Part shown: positions 45,365-55,772 of the stretch, piece after piece
Layout: every line of letters begins with the position of its first letter
Position numbering within the stretch: position 1 is the first letter of the stretch
From: a gamma proteobacterium SCGC AAA007-O20
Lineage (GTDB): Bacteria; Pseudomonadota; Gammaproteobacteria; PS1; Pseudothioglobaceae
DNA length: 55,838 nt
Direction: 5' to 3'
NCBI GenBank assembly: GCA_000213395.2
Contig: AFHY01000005.1
Coordinates: 1 to 55,838, forward strand
Notes under the pieces: model-generated
Seen by the model: only the letters and a program-made list of their open reading frames with translations
The model's database searches: none
What the model was told of the DNA's origin: nothing
Position numbers and translations under genes: made by a program

Positions 45365-46441
45365 TTGTTGATAAAATACAACAATTTATTATATTTGCAG
45401 ACTTTGATACAAACAAGACCACAATTAGAGCGCTATCTCAAAACTATTAACGGAGATTCTCGTATTGCTATTGATACAGAATTTAAACGCGTTAATACCT
45501 ACTATCCAAAGCTTTGTCTGGTCCAAATTGCAACCAGCCATTTTGCAGAATGTATTGACGTCCTCTCAATTAAAGATTTAGAGCCATTATTTGAAAAACT
45601 CTACCACAATAAAACCGAATGGGTTGTCCACTCAGCCAGACAAGACATTGAAGCCCTATACCATTTATCAAAACGAATACCAAGTTCATTATTTGATACT
45701 CAGATTGCTGCCTCATTACTGAATTACCCACTGCAAATTTCCTATCAAGCCTTAACAGAAATTTTGCAAGGCGTCCAGCTAGATAAAAGTTTTACTCGAT
45801 TTGACTGGACAACAAGGCCACTCCCAGCGAATGTTGTAGAATACGCTTTAGATGATGTCAGATATTTACTGCCTAATTTCAAAAAACTGAAACATGAACT
45901 AATTATTAGCAAAAAAATACAATGGTTGGATGAAGAGACAAGATTTCTTTTAGATTACAAACTTTATAACCCTAATATTGAACAGATTTGTTATAAAACA
46001 AAAGGACTTTCAAGACTTGGTAAAAAATTTCAAGACAGAGCTATTAAACTTGCAGTATGGCGAGAGTACAACGCCCAACAAAAAAATAAACCTCGAAAAT
46101 GGATAATGTCTGATAATAAATTACTAGATTACGCTTGTGGAAAAAATAAGCTTTCAACTCATTCACAAAAACATTATGATGACTTTGTTAAAGAGTCATC
46201 TGAAACTCTCTCTTTACCTGAATTGTTAACACCACAAAAGCCATTAACTAGTTCTGAAAAAAACAAAAAAAATGAACTTCAAAGAATTATTAATAACATA
46301 GCAGAAGCTTATAATCTGCCGCCTGAAGTTATAAGCACTAGCAAGTCATTAATAAGATTCATAAGAGGAGACTTAAGTGCCCCTTTATACAGTGGCTGGA
46401 GAGCAAAGCTATTCAACAAGGAAGAATTAAATGCAAAATAG
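45365..46441 (+). CDS. rnd: Ribonuclease D
   Basis: A 358-aa 3'-5' exonuclease for tRNA maturation. The DEDD catalytic residues are visible: AIDTEF near residue 35, HSARQDIEAL near 92 and the third motif EYALDDVRYLLP near 158, then an HRDC domain. No ATG starts the frame; TTG at 45365 or 45404 (MIQTRPQLERYL after initiation) is likely, the latter matching the family start better. It overlaps rsmD by 11 bases. Confidence 0.92.
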   Translation: MLIKYNNLLYLQTLIQTRPQLERYLKTINGDSRIAIDTEFKRVNTYYPKLCLVQIATSHFAECIDVLSIKDLEPLFEKLYHNKTEWVVHSARQDIEALYHLSKRIPSSLFDTQIAASLLNYPLQISYQALTEILQGVQLDKSFTRFDWTTRPLPANVVEYALDDVRYLLPNFKKLKHELIISKKIQWLDEETRFLLDYKLYNPNIEQICYKTKGLSRLGKKFQDRAIKLAVWREYNAQQKNKPRKWIMSDNKLLDYACGKNKLSTHSQKHYDDFVKESSETLSLPELLTPQKPLTSSEKNKKNELQRIINNIAEAYNLPPEVISTSKSLIRFIRGDLSAPLYSGWRAKLFNKEELNAK

Positions 46442-47003
46442 CTTTAGAATTATTTCAGGAGATTTCCGAGGTAGAAAGTTTAGTTTTCCTGAAGTGGAAG
46501 GATTACGACCAACCTCTGGAAAAATTCGTGAAACACTTTTTAATTGGCTACAATTTGATATTCTTAACAAAACTGTCCTTGATCCATTTGCAGGAAGTGG
46601 TGCACTGAGCCTTGAAGCAATATCAAGAGGTGCTAAAGAAGTTTATGTCATTGAAAAGGATAGTGGGGTTTATGCAAAACTTAAATCTAACTTCAAGTTT
46701 CTAGATAGTGGCCAATTCACTATAATTAATGAAGATGCTATGGTTCATTTTTCGAAACCAAGTAAGCAGTCTTTTGACTTGGTGTTTTTAGATCCTCCCT
46801 TTGCAAAAAATCTGTTACTAGAAACTATAGAGAAGCTTTCTAATAATCATTACATAAATAATCATAGTCAAATCTATATAGAATCTGAATACAAGATAAC
46901 CGAAGACAATTTAAGTCCACTCATTAATAGTCACTTTAAAATTAGTAAACAGAAAAAATCCGGTAATGTCCATTATTGTCTGATAAGCTTACAAGCATTA
47001 TGA
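46431..47003 (+). CDS. rsmD: 16S rRNA (guanine966-N2)-methyltransferase
   Basis: A 190-aa SAM-dependent methyltransferase. RIISGDFRGRKFSFP at the start, the SAM site LDPFAGSGALSLEAISRGA near residue 48 and the catalytic LVFLDPPFAKN near 115 are typical. An AAGGAAGA site lies before the ATG, inside rnd. Its stop overlaps the coaD start. Confidence 0.94.
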   Translation: MQNSFRIISGDFRGRKFSFPEVEGLRPTSGKIRETLFNWLQFDILNKTVLDPFAGSGALSLEAISRGAKEVYVIEKDSGVYAKLKSNFKFLDSGQFTIINEDAMVHFSKPSKQSFDLVFLDPPFAKNLLLETIEKLSNNHYINNHSQIYIESEYKITEDNLSPLINSHFKISKQKKSGNVHYCLISLQAL

Positions 47004-47482
47004 AAACAATTGCCATTTATCCAGGTTCTTTCGATCCAATAACTAACGGCCATATAGATTTAATTCATCGCGCTTGTAAACTATTTGACGAGGTTATCAT
47101 TGCAATCACTCAAAATGCAAGCAAAACAAGCTTGTTGTCTATCGATCAAAGGATTGAAGCAGTCGAAACTTCAATAACCTCCATAAGTAATACCAGAGTA
47201 TTGAGCTTCAACTCCTTATTGGTTGACTTTGCAAGAGATCACAATGCACAAATAATTATAAGAGGATTAAGGGCTGTTTCTGACTTTGAATATGAGTTTC
47301 AACTGAGCGGAATGAACAAACGACTCAATCCCAGAATTGAAACTCTTTTTATGACACCGTCTGAAGAATTCGCGAACATTTCTTCATCTTTGGTACGAGA
47401 AATCTTATCACTGGGTGGTGATATAAGCGCCTTCGTGCCTGCATCTGTTGAAAAAATTCTCCATAGTTCATCTACAAAATAA
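47000..47482 (+). CDS. coaD: Phosphopantetheine adenylyltransferase
   Basis: A 160-aa enzyme for the penultimate step of coenzyme A synthesis. YPGSFDPITNGHIDLIHRA at the start holds the nucleotidyltransferase HxGH-type motif (TNGH), and FANISSSLVREIL near residue 127 is conserved. The ATG at 47000 overlaps the rsmD TGA; the track start (TTG, 46976) adds residues not seen in the family. Confidence 0.95.
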   Translation: MKTIAIYPGSFDPITNGHIDLIHRACKLFDEVIIAITQNASKTSLLSIDQRIEAVETSITSISNTRVLSFNSLLVDFARDHNAQIIIRGLRAVSDFEYEFQLSGMNKRLNPRIETLFMTPSEEFANISSSLVREILSLGGDISAFVPASVEKILHSSSTK

Positions 47483-47494
47483 TTCCATTTAAAC

Positions 47495-47522
47495 CTTGAA
47501 ATAAGATTTTAAATCCCTACAT
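47495..47522 (+). promoter_or_regulatory. Sigma32-type heat-shock promoter of dnaK
   Basis: CTTGAAA (47495-47501), 13 bases, then CCCTACAT (47515-47522) match the sigma32 consensus CTTGAAA / CCCCATnT with one change in the -10 part. It lies about 35 bases upstream of the dnaK start codon. Confidence 0.7.
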
Positions 47523-47556
47523 AGGGATTATATCAAATACAAGGAGTATATGAAAA

Positions 47557-49464
47557 ATGGCAAAAATTATTGGAATTGACTTAGGCACAACAAATTCATG
47601 TGTCGCCGTCATGGATGGCGGTACGGTTAAAATTATTGAAAATTCAGAAGGTAACCGAACAACCCCTTCTATCATTGCTTACCCAAAAGATTCTGACGAA
47701 ATTTTGGTGGGTCAGCCTGCAAAACGACAAGCTGTAACTAATCCTGAAAATACCCTTTACGCTATCAAAAGATTGATAGGTCGTCGCTTTGAGGAAGATG
47801 CAGTTCAAAAAGATATCGACTTGGTTCCTTATAAGATTATTAAAGCTAAAAACGGTGATGCATGGGTTGAAGTTAAAGGTAAAAAAATGGCAGCTCCCGA
47901 AATATCTGCAAGAGTAATTCAAAAGATGAAACAGACTGCAGAAGATTATTTAGGAACTGAAGTTAAAGAAGCTGTTATTACAGTTCCTGCATACTTTAAT
48001 GACTCACAACGCCAGGCTACCAAGGATGCTGGAAAAATTGCCGGCTTAGATGTTAAACGCATCATCAATGAGCCAACAGCTGCTGCATTAGCTTACGGTG
48101 TTGATAAAGTAACAGGTGATAAAAAAGTTGCGGTCTATGATTTAGGTGGTGGAACATTTGATGTATCTATTATTGAGATGGAAGATATTGACGGTGAAAA
48201 ACACTTTGAAGTTCTATCCACAAATGGTGATACATTCTTAGGTGGCGAGGATTTTGACCAACGTATTATTAACCACTTAGTTGAAGAATTCAAAAAAGAA
48301 CAGGGCTTTGATCTTACTAAAGATGCGATGGCTTTACAGCGATTAAAAGAGGCTGCAGAAAAAGCTAAAATTGAACTATCTTCATCAGAACAAACTGAAG
48401 TAAGTTTGCCTTATATCACAGCAGATGCATCTGGTCCAAAACATCTTAATATTAAAATCACCAGAGCAAAATTAGAATCATTAGTTGCTGATTTATTAAA
48501 GCGCTCTATTGAGCCTTGTAAGATAGCTCTGAAAGATGCAGGATTGTCAAGCGGTGACGTAGATGAAGTGCTTCTCGTTGGTGGACAAACTAGAATGCCT
48601 AAAGTACAAAAAATGGTTCAAGACTTTTTTGGTAAAGAGCCTAAGAAGGACTTAAATCCAGATGAGGCGGTTGCTATGGGTGCTGCTATCCAGGCTGGTG
48701 TATTGGGTGGTGATGTAAAAGATGTTCTACTTCTCGACGTGACTCCACTTTCTCTTGGAATTGAAACCTTGGGCGGAGTAATGACTAAATTAATTGAGAA
48801 AAATACAACTATCCCTACTAATCAGTCTCAGGTTTTTTCAACTGCAGCAGATAACCAATCAGCGGTAACCGTTCATGTACTTCAGGGTGAGCGTGAAGTT
48901 GCAAGCGCTAATAAATCTCTTGGACAATTTAATTTAGAAGGAATTGCTGCTGCACCAAAAGGTCAACCACAAATTGAAGTAACGCTTGACCTAGATTCAG
49001 ATGGCATTTTGCACGTTTCCGCTAAAGATAAGAACACAGGCAAAGAGCAATCAATCACGATCAAAGCTTCAAGTGGTCTTTCAGATGAAGAAGTTGAAAA
49101 AATGATTAAAGATGCTGAAACTCATGCAGAGGAAGATAAAAAATTCCAGGAACTGATTACTACACGTAACATGGCTGATTCACTTGTTCACTCTACAAAA
49201 CAAACACTTGAAGAACTCAAAGAAGAAATTTCTGACGAAGAAAAATCAACGATTGAGTCTGCAGTGAATGAACTTGAAGAGAGTATCAAAGGAGACGACA
49301 AAGATGACATCGATGCTAAAGTACAAAACTTAAGCGAAAAAGCACAAGTATTAGCACAAAAAGCACAAGAAAAAGCCAGTGCGGAAGGTTCAGAAACTAG
49401 TGATGGGAAAGTTGATGAAGATGTTGTAGATGCTGATTTTGAAGAAGTTGAAGAAGAGAAGTAA
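47557..49464 (+). CDS. dnaK: Chaperone DnaK (Hsp70)
   Basis: A 635-aa chaperone. The ATPase motifs [32 protein letters not shown] and [11 protein letters not shown], the linker [16 protein letters not shown] and a C-terminal lid ending in EEVEEEK are all present. The AAGGAG site at 47541 has a nearer, out-of-frame ATG at 47550 that opens a nine-codon ORF overlapping the dnaK start; DnaK starts at 47557, ten bases from the site. A terminator separates it from dnaJ. Confidence 0.98.
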   Translation: MAKIIGIDLGTTNSCVAVMDGGTVKIIENSEGNRTTPSIIAYPKDSDEILVGQPAKRQAVTNPENTLYAIKRLIGRRFEEDAVQKDIDLVPYKIIKAKNGDAWVEVKGKKMAAPEISARVIQKMKQTAEDYLGTEVKEAVITVPAYFNDSQRQATKDAGKIAGLDVKRIINEPTAAALAYGVDKVTGDKKVAVYDLGGGTFDVSIIEMEDIDGEKHFEVLSTNGDTFLGGEDFDQRIINHLVEEFKKEQGFDLTKDAMALQRLKEAAEKAKIELSSSEQTEVSLPYITADASGPKHLNIKITRAKLESLVADLLKRSIEPCKIALKDAGLSSGDVDEVLLVGGQTRMPKVQKMVQDFFGKEPKKDLNPDEAVAMGAAIQAGVLGGDVKDVLLLDVTPLSLGIETLGGVMTKLIEKNTTIPTNQSQVFSTAADNQSAVTVHVLQGEREVASANKSLGQFNLEGIAAAPKGQPQIEVTLDLDSDGILHVSAKDKNTGKEQSITIKASSGLSDEEVEKMIKDAETHAEEDKKFQELITTRNMADSLVHSTKQTLEELKEEISDEEKSTIESAVNELEESIKGDDKDDIDAKVQNLSEKAQVLAQKAQEKASAEGSETSDGKVDEDVVDADFEEVEEEK

Positions 49465-49484
49465 CTAACAAAATAAGCTGCAAA

Positions 49485-49519
49485 AAAACCTCCTTTGATT
49501 ATTCATTGGAGGTTTTATT
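49485..49519 (+). terminator. Terminator between dnaK and dnaJ
   Basis: AAAACCTCC and GGAGGTTTT pair as a nine-base stem around a 14-base loop, followed by a short T-rich tail (ttta). It would let only part of the transcripts reach dnaJ, so DnaK is made in excess over DnaJ. Confidence 0.75.
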
Positions 49520-49533
49520 AATTTAAGGGATAT

Positions 49534-50637
49534 ATGGCGCAAAGAGATTACTACGAAGTTTTAGGCGTTAAAAAAGGCTCAGGTGAAGCCGAAATTAAAA
49601 AAGCTTATAAACGTCTTGCGATGAAATATCATCCTGATCGAAATGCTGATGATAAGGCTGGTGCTGAGAAAAAATTTAAAGAAGTACGTAAAGCATACGA
49701 TGTCATCTCTGACCCTCAAAAACGTTCAACTTATGATCAATTTGGACATGCTGGTGTAGAACAACAAGGTGCTGGTGGTTTTGGAGGCGGAAATCCTTTT
49801 GGTGCCGGTGGTTTTGGAGATATTTTTGGTGATATATTTGGTGGTGGCAATACTAAACCTGATAATCGAGGTCCTGACCTTCGATACGACCTAGAAATTG
49901 ATTTAAGACAAGCTGCCAAAGGCGATACAGTTAAAATCAGAGTGCCTAAAAACGACACTTGTGATACTTGTTCTGGTACTGGAGCAAAGCCAGGTACATC
50001 AGTTAAAACTTGTGGCAATTGTCATGGTAGTGGTCAAATTCAAATGCAACAAGGTTTCTTTTCTATTCAAAGACCTTGTAACAAATGCAATGGCACCGGT
50101 GAAAAAATTGACTCTCCATGTCGCACTTGTGGTGGACAGGGAATTGTACGAAAACAAAAAACTCTTTCTGTCAAGATACCGGCTGGAGTAGATACCGGAA
50201 ATAGAATTCGTCTCAGTAATGAAGGTGAAGCTGGTTTACGTGGCGGACCTTCTGGTGATCTTTATGTTCAAATTCATATCAAAGATCACCAAATCTTTCA
50301 ACGAGAGGGAAACGACTTGTATTGTGAAGTCCCTATCGATTTTGCAACAGCTACTCTTGGTGGCTCGATTGAAGTGCCAACTTTGAATGGTAAGCTTAAA
50401 ATTAATATTCCGTCAGGCACTCAAACCTCAAAACTCTTTAGACTTCGCGGTAAAGGTATGCCAGCTATGAGATACAATGGCTCTGGCGATCTTCTCTGCC
50501 AGGTCAAATTAGAGACACCTGTCAACCTAAATTCTAAACAAAAGCAGCTTTTAAAGGACTTTTCTAGTTCCTGCAATACCAAACAACACCCAGAATCAAA
50601 TTCCTTTTTTGGTAAAATGAAGTCTTTATTTGAATAA
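49534..50637 (+). CDS. dnaJ: Chaperone DnaJ (Hsp40)
   Basis: A 367-aa type I J-protein: J domain with MKYHPDRNA near residue 30, a Gly/Phe-rich linker (residues about 70-108), four zinc-binding CxxCxGxG repeats ([32 protein letters not shown], residues about 140-210) and the C-terminal substrate domain. It works with DnaK and GrpE. Confidence 0.97.
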   Translation: MAQRDYYEVLGVKKGSGEAEIKKAYKRLAMKYHPDRNADDKAGAEKKFKEVRKAYDVISDPQKRSTYDQFGHAGVEQQGAGGFGGGNPFGAGGFGDIFGDIFGGGNTKPDNRGPDLRYDLEIDLRQAAKGDTVKIRVPKNDTCDTCSGTGAKPGTSVKTCGNCHGSGQIQMQQGFFSIQRPCNKCNGTGEKIDSPCRTCGGQGIVRKQKTLSVKIPAGVDTGNRIRLSNEGEAGLRGGPSGDLYVQIHIKDHQIFQREGNDLYCEVPIDFATATLGGSIEVPTLNGKLKINIPSGTQTSKLFRLRGKGMPAMRYNGSGDLLCQVKLETPVNLNSKQKQLLKDFSSSCNTKQHPESNSFFGKMKSLFE

Positions 50638-50651
50638 ACTTCCATTCCTTA

Positions 50652-51929
50652 ATGATAATTAAACAAATCAAAGCCCGTGAGGTTTTAGATTCTAGAGGCA
50701 ACCCTACTGTTGAAGCAGACGTAATTCTTAGTAACGGCATTTTCGGAAGTGCAATGGTTCCATCAGGAGCATCCACTGGTCAACGTGAAGCTTTGGAACT
50801 AAGGGATGGCGATAAAAACCGTTATTTGGGCAAAGGTGTTACTCAATCTGTTAATAATATCAATCATGAGATTAACGACGCCCTCGTTGGTATGAAAATC
50901 TCAAATCAACAAGCTCTTGATCTAAAAATGATTGACCTGGATGGCACTGAAACAAAATCTCGTTTAGGTGCAAATTCTATTCTGGCAGTATCTTTAGCCT
51001 GTGCCCATGCCAATGCAAACAACAACAAACAATCACTTTTTCGTTCGTTTGATTTTTCTGAAACTTATCAACTCCCAGTCCCCATGATGAACATTATCAA
51101 TGGCGGTGAGCATGCAAATAATAGTGTTGATATCCAAGAGTTTATGATTATCCCAGCTGGAGCACCTAACTTCAAAGAAGCATTACGGTATGGTGCTGAA
51201 GTTTTTCATCATTTAAAAAAGTTGCTTGACCAAGAAGGTCTTAATACAGCCGTCGGAGATGAAGGTGGTTTTGCACCTGACTTAAGCTCTAACGAGGAGG
51301 CTTTAAAGATTATAGTTAAAGCTATTGAGAGTGCAGGATATGAAGCAGGAAAAGATATCTTTATTGGAATTGATGCTGCTAGTTCTGAGTTTTACAACAA
51401 TGATACCTATAACTTATCCTCAGAAGGTTTGAAACTCAGTAATGAAGAATTTACGAATTATCTTACATCTTGGGTTGAAAAATATCCAATTATTTCGATT
51501 GAAGATGGAATGGATGAAAATGATTGGTCAGGCTGGGAGATGCTTACCAAAAAATTATCTGACAAAGTTCAATTGGTAGGTGATGATTTATTTGTTACTA
51601 ATAGTAAAATTTTAGCTAAAGGTATAGAGAACAATATTGCCAACTCGATCCTTATCAAAGTCAACCAAATAGGCACACTTACAGAAACGTTTAACGCAAT
51701 GAAGATGGCTTTAAGTGCTGGATACACTTGCGTTATGTCTCATAGAAGTGGCGAAACTGAAGATACTACTATTGCAGATCTATCTGTTGCAACCAACTGT
51801 GGACAAATTAAAACAGGCTCATTATCTCGTTCTGACAGGCTTGCAAAATATAATCGATTGCTGCGTATTGAAGAGGAACTAGGGGATGATGCATTCTATC
51901 CTGGACTCAGTGCATTCAAACATCTTTAA
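50652..51929 (+). CDS. eno: Enolase
   Basis: A 425-aa glycolytic enzyme converting 2-phosphoglycerate to phosphoenolpyruvate. [17 protein letters not shown] at the start, [18 protein letters not shown] near residue 205, [12 protein letters not shown] near 285, and the [19 protein letters not shown] segment near 360 are diagnostic. Part of it (51407-51472) is copied in inverted orientation at the window end as a chimera; the copy here is the native gene. Confidence 0.98.
   Translation: MIIKQIKAREVLDSRGNPTVEADVILSNGIFGSAMVPSGASTGQREALELRDGDKNRYLGKGVTQSVNNINHEINDALVGMKISNQQALDLKMIDLDGTETKSRLGANSILAVSLACAHANANNNKQSLFRSFDFSETYQLPVPMMNIINGGEHANNSVDIQEFMIIPAGAPNFKEALRYGAEVFHHLKKLLDQEGLNTAVGDEGGFAPDLSSNEEALKIIVKAIESAGYEAGKDIFIGIDAASSEFYNNDTYNLSSEGLKLSNEEFTNYLTSWVEKYPIISIEDGMDENDWSGWEMLTKKLSDKVQLVGDDLFVTNSKILAKGIENNIANSILIKVNQIGTLTETFNAMKMALSAGYTCVMSHRSGETEDTTIADLSVATNCGQIKTGSLSRSDRLAKYNRLLRIEEELGDDAFYPGLSAFKHL
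51407..51472. repeat. Internal partner of the right terminal inverted repeat
   Basis: This native 66-bp segment inside eno is the exact reverse complement of 55773-55838. It codes for enolase residues in frame with intact flanks, so it is the original. Confidence 0.9.
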
Positions 51930-52005
51930 CAATAGACTTGTTCCAAGACTCTTCATCTTCTTTAAGGTTAAAATAAGTATTCATTGAATTAATATGGGTA
52001 ATTGA

Positions 52006-53253
52006 TTGGAATCACTGTCCACTTTTTGGCTAAGTGTCTTACTTTTCGCTCTAATTTTAGCTTCAGCTTTTTTCTCTGGTACGGAGACCTCGATGATGGC
52101 TATGAACCGTTATCGCCTAAAGGCCCTTAGTGCTAAAAACAACCCACAAGCAAAAAGAGTTGAAAAACTCTTAAAAAATATTGATTATTTAATTGGCGGC
52201 ATACTTTTAGGTAATAACTTTGTCAACATTCTCGCAGCAAGTATTACAACTATTCTTGCATTGAAGCTTTGGGGAGAAGGATCAGTGATAATTGCTTCGT
52301 TAGCTTTAACACTAGTTATTTTAATTTTTGCTGAAACAACACCAAAAACATTTGCAGCAAAAAACCCTGAGAAAATTGCCTTGCCTGCTTCGGCAACCAT
52401 AGAGTTACTGATTAAAATATTCAGACCCGTTATTTGGTCAATTTCCTATATTTCTCAGACTATCCTAAAACCGTTTGGTTTAAAACATTCGAGTAAAGAT
52501 AATTTAAACTCAGAAGAGCTAAGAATGGCTGTTGTAGATTCCAAATCAATAGTTTCAAAAAACTATCAAAAGATGCTTCTTAACATTATTGATTTAGAAA
52601 AAGTTAAGGTTGATGATATTATGGTTCCACATAATGAACTTGTTAGTGTTGATATTAATAATGAAGTTGAATTATTTGATCAACTAAAACGTATACAACA
52701 CACCCGACTTCTCATATTTGAAGGATCAGAAAATAATATTATTGGCACCATCCATATGAGAGATGTTGTTAATCTCTATGCTAAAGATGAAATAACTATT
52801 AAAGCAATTAAAGGGCTAATTCGTGATCCTTACTTTATTCCTGAAGGTACATCTTTGTCCATGCAACTTGAACATTTTAAAAACCAAAAAAGAAGGTTAG
52901 GTCTAGTAGTTGATGAGTATGGTGAGGTTAAAGGAATGGCTGTCCTTGAGGATATTTTGGAAGAAATTGTTGGGCAATTTACTTCTAACCAAGGAGAAAC
53001 TATAGAAGAAATTAACCAACAAGAAGATGGTAGTTACCTAGTAGATCCCCGGATAAGCATTCGTGAACTCAATAAAGCATTAAAGATTAAACTGCCATAT
53101 GGCAACGCCACAACTTTGAATGGCCTTATTTTAGAAAATTTACAGAGTTTTCCTCAACACAACTTATCTCTTAAGATTGAACCAATAATTATTGAAATTG
53201 TGCAAGTATCAAAACAAGGCATTAAACTTGTTCGAATCAACAAAATATATTAG
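52006..53253 (+). CDS. HlyC/CorC-family CNNM-type membrane protein with CBS domains
   Basis: A 415-aa protein: an N-terminal DUF21 membrane domain with about four helices (SAFFSGTETSMMAMNRYRL near residue 20), two CBS domains (residues about 190-320; DIMVPHNELVSVD, LVVDEYGEVKGMAVLEDILEEIVG) and a C-terminal CorC_HlyC domain. Family members export or regulate Mg2+/Co2+. The start is TTG at 52006, since an in-frame TGA stands just upstream. Confidence 0.88.
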   Translation: MESLSTFWLSVLLFALILASAFFSGTETSMMAMNRYRLKALSAKNNPQAKRVEKLLKNIDYLIGGILLGNNFVNILAASITTILALKLWGEGSVIIASLALTLVILIFAETTPKTFAAKNPEKIALPASATIELLIKIFRPVIWSISYISQTILKPFGLKHSSKDNLNSEELRMAVVDSKSIVSKNYQKMLLNIIDLEKVKVDDIMVPHNELVSVDINNEVELFDQLKRIQHTRLLIFEGSENNIIGTIHMRDVVNLYAKDEITIKAIKGLIRDPYFIPEGTSLSMQLEHFKNQKRRLGLVVDEYGEVKGMAVLEDILEEIVGQFTSNQGETIEEINQQEDGSYLVDPRISIRELNKALKIKLPYGNATTLNGLILENLQSFPQHNLSLKIEPIIIEIVQVSKQGIKLVRINKIY

Positions 53254-53302
53254 GTATTATCCTGTTTTAAGTAATATTGAATTTTAAAATAGTAAGAAAA
53301 AA

Positions 53303-54295
53303 ATGTTCAAGTTCTTCACAAGTAAAAAATGGTTTCTCTGGGCATATCTTGGCTCGACAGTAATCTTAACGTCGTTATGGTTATCCGTACAAATTGATGT
53401 AAAGATTAATCATTGGTTTGGTGGCTTCTACGATATGATTCAAAAAGCATTAGGAACGCCAAATGCAATTACAATGACAGAATATTTAGAAGGATTATAT
53501 AGCTTTGGTAAACTTGCCGCCTTGTGGATTGTATTAGGACTTGCTACCGCATTTCTTACTTCACACTTTTTGTTTAGATGGCGCACTTCAATGGTTGAAT
53601 ATTATCACAGCGTATATGATAAAGCTCGCACTATTGAAGGCGCATCACAACGTGTACAAGAAGACACAATTAGATTTTCACGAATAATGGAAGGCTTGGG
53701 AACAGCTTTCATCGAATCAGTAATGGTATTAGTTGAGTACTTTCCATTATTGATGGGCTTATCAGTAGGTATTCCTATTATGTGGTTTGGCGATTGGTCA
53801 TATGGATTGGTTTCTGGTGCCCTTATTTGGGCTGTAGGTGGTACAGTTTTAATGATTGCACTAGCTTGGATATTAAGACTTGTAGGTATTGAATACGATT
53901 TACAAAAAAGGGAGGCTGCGTATCGCAAAATACTTGTTATAGCAGAAGACGATGGGAGCATAAGACCAAAATCATTAGAAGAGCTATTTGATGGAGTAAG
54001 AACAATTCATTACAAAAGTTATCTGTTTTATTTGTATTTTAATATTGGAAGACTTGCGTACTTGCAAGCCAACGTTTTGGTCGGATATATTTTCTTAGCA
54101 CCCGCAATAGTTGCCGGAGTAATGACACTTGGTGTAATGCAACAAATACTGAGAGCTTTTGGTAGAGTAGAAGGGTCACTTCAATATTTGTTTAATGCAT
54201 GGCCAACGATTATAGAATTAGCCAGTGTTTATAAACGTCTAAGAGAATTTGAACGACAAATTGATTCAATGACTGAATCGGAAGTAGAAGCGTAA
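53303..54295 (+). CDS. SbmA/BacA-like peptide transporter, short form
   Basis: A 330-aa membrane protein of the SbmA/BacA family, which imports antimicrobial peptides and other small peptides using the proton gradient. The conserved FRWRTSMVEYY near residue 92, IEGASQRVQEDTIRFS near 111, and YKRLREFERQID near the C-terminus are clear. E. coli SbmA is about 406 aa; this one lacks roughly the first 75 residues (the first two helices), but starts with its own Met and is otherwise intact. Convergent with psd. Confidence 0.85.
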   Translation: MFKFFTSKKWFLWAYLGSTVILTSLWLSVQIDVKINHWFGGFYDMIQKALGTPNAITMTEYLEGLYSFGKLAALWIVLGLATAFLTSHFLFRWRTSMVEYYHSVYDKARTIEGASQRVQEDTIRFSRIMEGLGTAFIESVMVLVEYFPLLMGLSVGIPIMWFGDWSYGLVSGALIWAVGGTVLMIALAWILRLVGIEYDLQKREAAYRKILVIAEDDGSIRPKSLEELFDGVRTIHYKSYLFYLYFNIGRLAYLQANVLVGYIFLAPAIVAGVMTLGVMQQILRAFGRVEGSLQYLFNAWPTIIELASVYKRLREFERQIDSMTESEVEA

Positions 54296-55105
54296 TTAAA
54301 TCAACGATTGCCCCATTTTAAGTTCTTGTCCTGACTGCAGTTTTATTGCTGGGGCAGTCTCTGGAAGAAGCATAATAACCGTTGAGCCCATATTAAACCG
54401 ACCCAGCTCGTCACCTTTAAATAATTCAAACTCTTTTTCTGTGTAATCATAAACCTTAACCTCTTTTCCATACGGAGGTGTAATTTGACCCTGCCATGAA
54501 GTCTCCATAGAACCAACAAAAATTGCTCCAACCAGAACACAAGCCACTCTTCCATAAACAGTATCAAATAGACAAACTAAGCGCTCGTTTCGAGCAAAAA
54601 CTCCATTAACTTTATTTACCGTTTTGTGATTCACTGAGAATAGATCTCCAGGAATATATCGCATCGAAACCAACTTACTATCTATTGGCATATGGATACG
54701 GTGATAATCTTTAGGCGCAAGATAGATAGTTGCAAAATGTCCATTTTCTATTTTTTCTATGGATTCTCCAGCCAAAAGTTGCGATAAAGAGAAATGATGA
54801 CCTTTGGCCTGCAAGATTCTAGAGTCTTTTATTTGCCCTGCTTGTGATACGACACCATCTACAGGTGAAATAATTAGCGATTCTGAGATAGGCCTAGCCT
54901 GTGGCTTTAAAGCTCGAGTAAAGAAATCGTTAAAATGAGCATAATCAGAGATACTGTCTCTTTCAGCTTCAGCTAAATTGACTTGATGTTTATTGATAAA
55001 CCAACGCGTGAAGGTGTCTTTAATCCATACATTTTCGATTCGTGCAAACCGAAACATCAGCTTCGATAACAAATGCTGAGGCAATAAATACTGAAGAAAA
55101 GTCAT
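54296..55105 (-). CDS. psd: Phosphatidylserine decarboxylase proenzyme
   Basis: A 269-aa proenzyme that makes phosphatidylethanolamine. The autocleavage site GST in GRFNMGSTVIMLLPE near residue 238 gives the pyruvoyl group, and FATIYLAPKDYHRIHMPID near 123 and VSPVDGVVSQAG near 82 hold conserved catalytic residues. It starts on the last base of the proS stop codon, so the two are coupled. Confidence 0.94.
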   Translation of the reverse strand: MTFLQYLLPQHLLSKLMFRFARIENVWIKDTFTRWFINKHQVNLAEAERDSISDYAHFNDFFTRALKPQARPISESLIISPVDGVVSQAGQIKDSRILQAKGHHFSLSQLLAGESIEKIENGHFATIYLAPKDYHRIHMPIDSKLVSMRYIPGDLFSVNHKTVNKVNGVFARNERLVCLFDTVYGRVACVLVGAIFVGSMETSWQGQITPPYGKEVKVYDYTEKEFELFKGDELGRFNMGSTVIMLLPETAPAIKLQSGQELKMGQSLI

Positions 55106-55772
55106 TAAGCAAGCTTTGCCAAAATAAAGTCAATTACAGCCTTGAGCTCAATTTCAATTTTCTCAACTTCGTTTCGTGATTTGTATTCTATATTACCACT
55201 ATCGGCATGAGTGTCGCTGATAACAAGTCGGTGGGGGATACCCAAGAGTTCAGAGTCAGCAAACATAATGCCTGGTCGCTCTTTTCGATTATCTAGTAAC
55301 ACTTCAACTCCTTGACTTAGAAACTGTTCATAAAGTTCATCAGCCAGCTTTCTAACTCTGCTAGATTTGTTGTAATTTATTGGAACAATAACAAGTTGAA
55401 ATGGAGCTATCGACTCAGGAAAAATAATCCCTTTTTCGTCATGGTTTTGCTCAATGCTTGCCGCAACAATACGAGTTACACCAATACCATAACAACCCAT
55501 ATTCATATTTACAGCTTTGCCATCTTCACCAATAACATTGGCATTCATTGCGTCAGAATATTTTGTACCTAATTGAAAAATATGGCCAACTTCAATACCA
55601 CGCTTAATTTCAAGCTTACCTTTTCCATCTGGAGAAGGATCGCCAGATACCACGTTACGTAAATCAGCTGCAACAAAGTTTGAGGTATCACGACCCCAGT
55701 TAACGCCAATTAAATGTTTCCCTTCATCATTTGCACCACACACAAAGTCTGACAAGCAAGCCGCTGCATAGT
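55105..55772 (-). CDS. proS: Prolyl-tRNA synthetase, C-terminal fragment (chimera-truncated)
   Basis: About 222 residues match the C-terminal part of bacterial Pro[54 protein letters not shown] and the anticodon-binding domain with [20 protein letters not shown]. About 350 N-terminal residues are missing. The track ORF starts at 55803, but its first ten residues ([10 protein letters not shown]) come from an inverted piece of eno, and the true proS sequence begins at 55772. So the apparent start codon is an artefact. It precedes psd with a one-base overlap. Confidence 0.93.
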
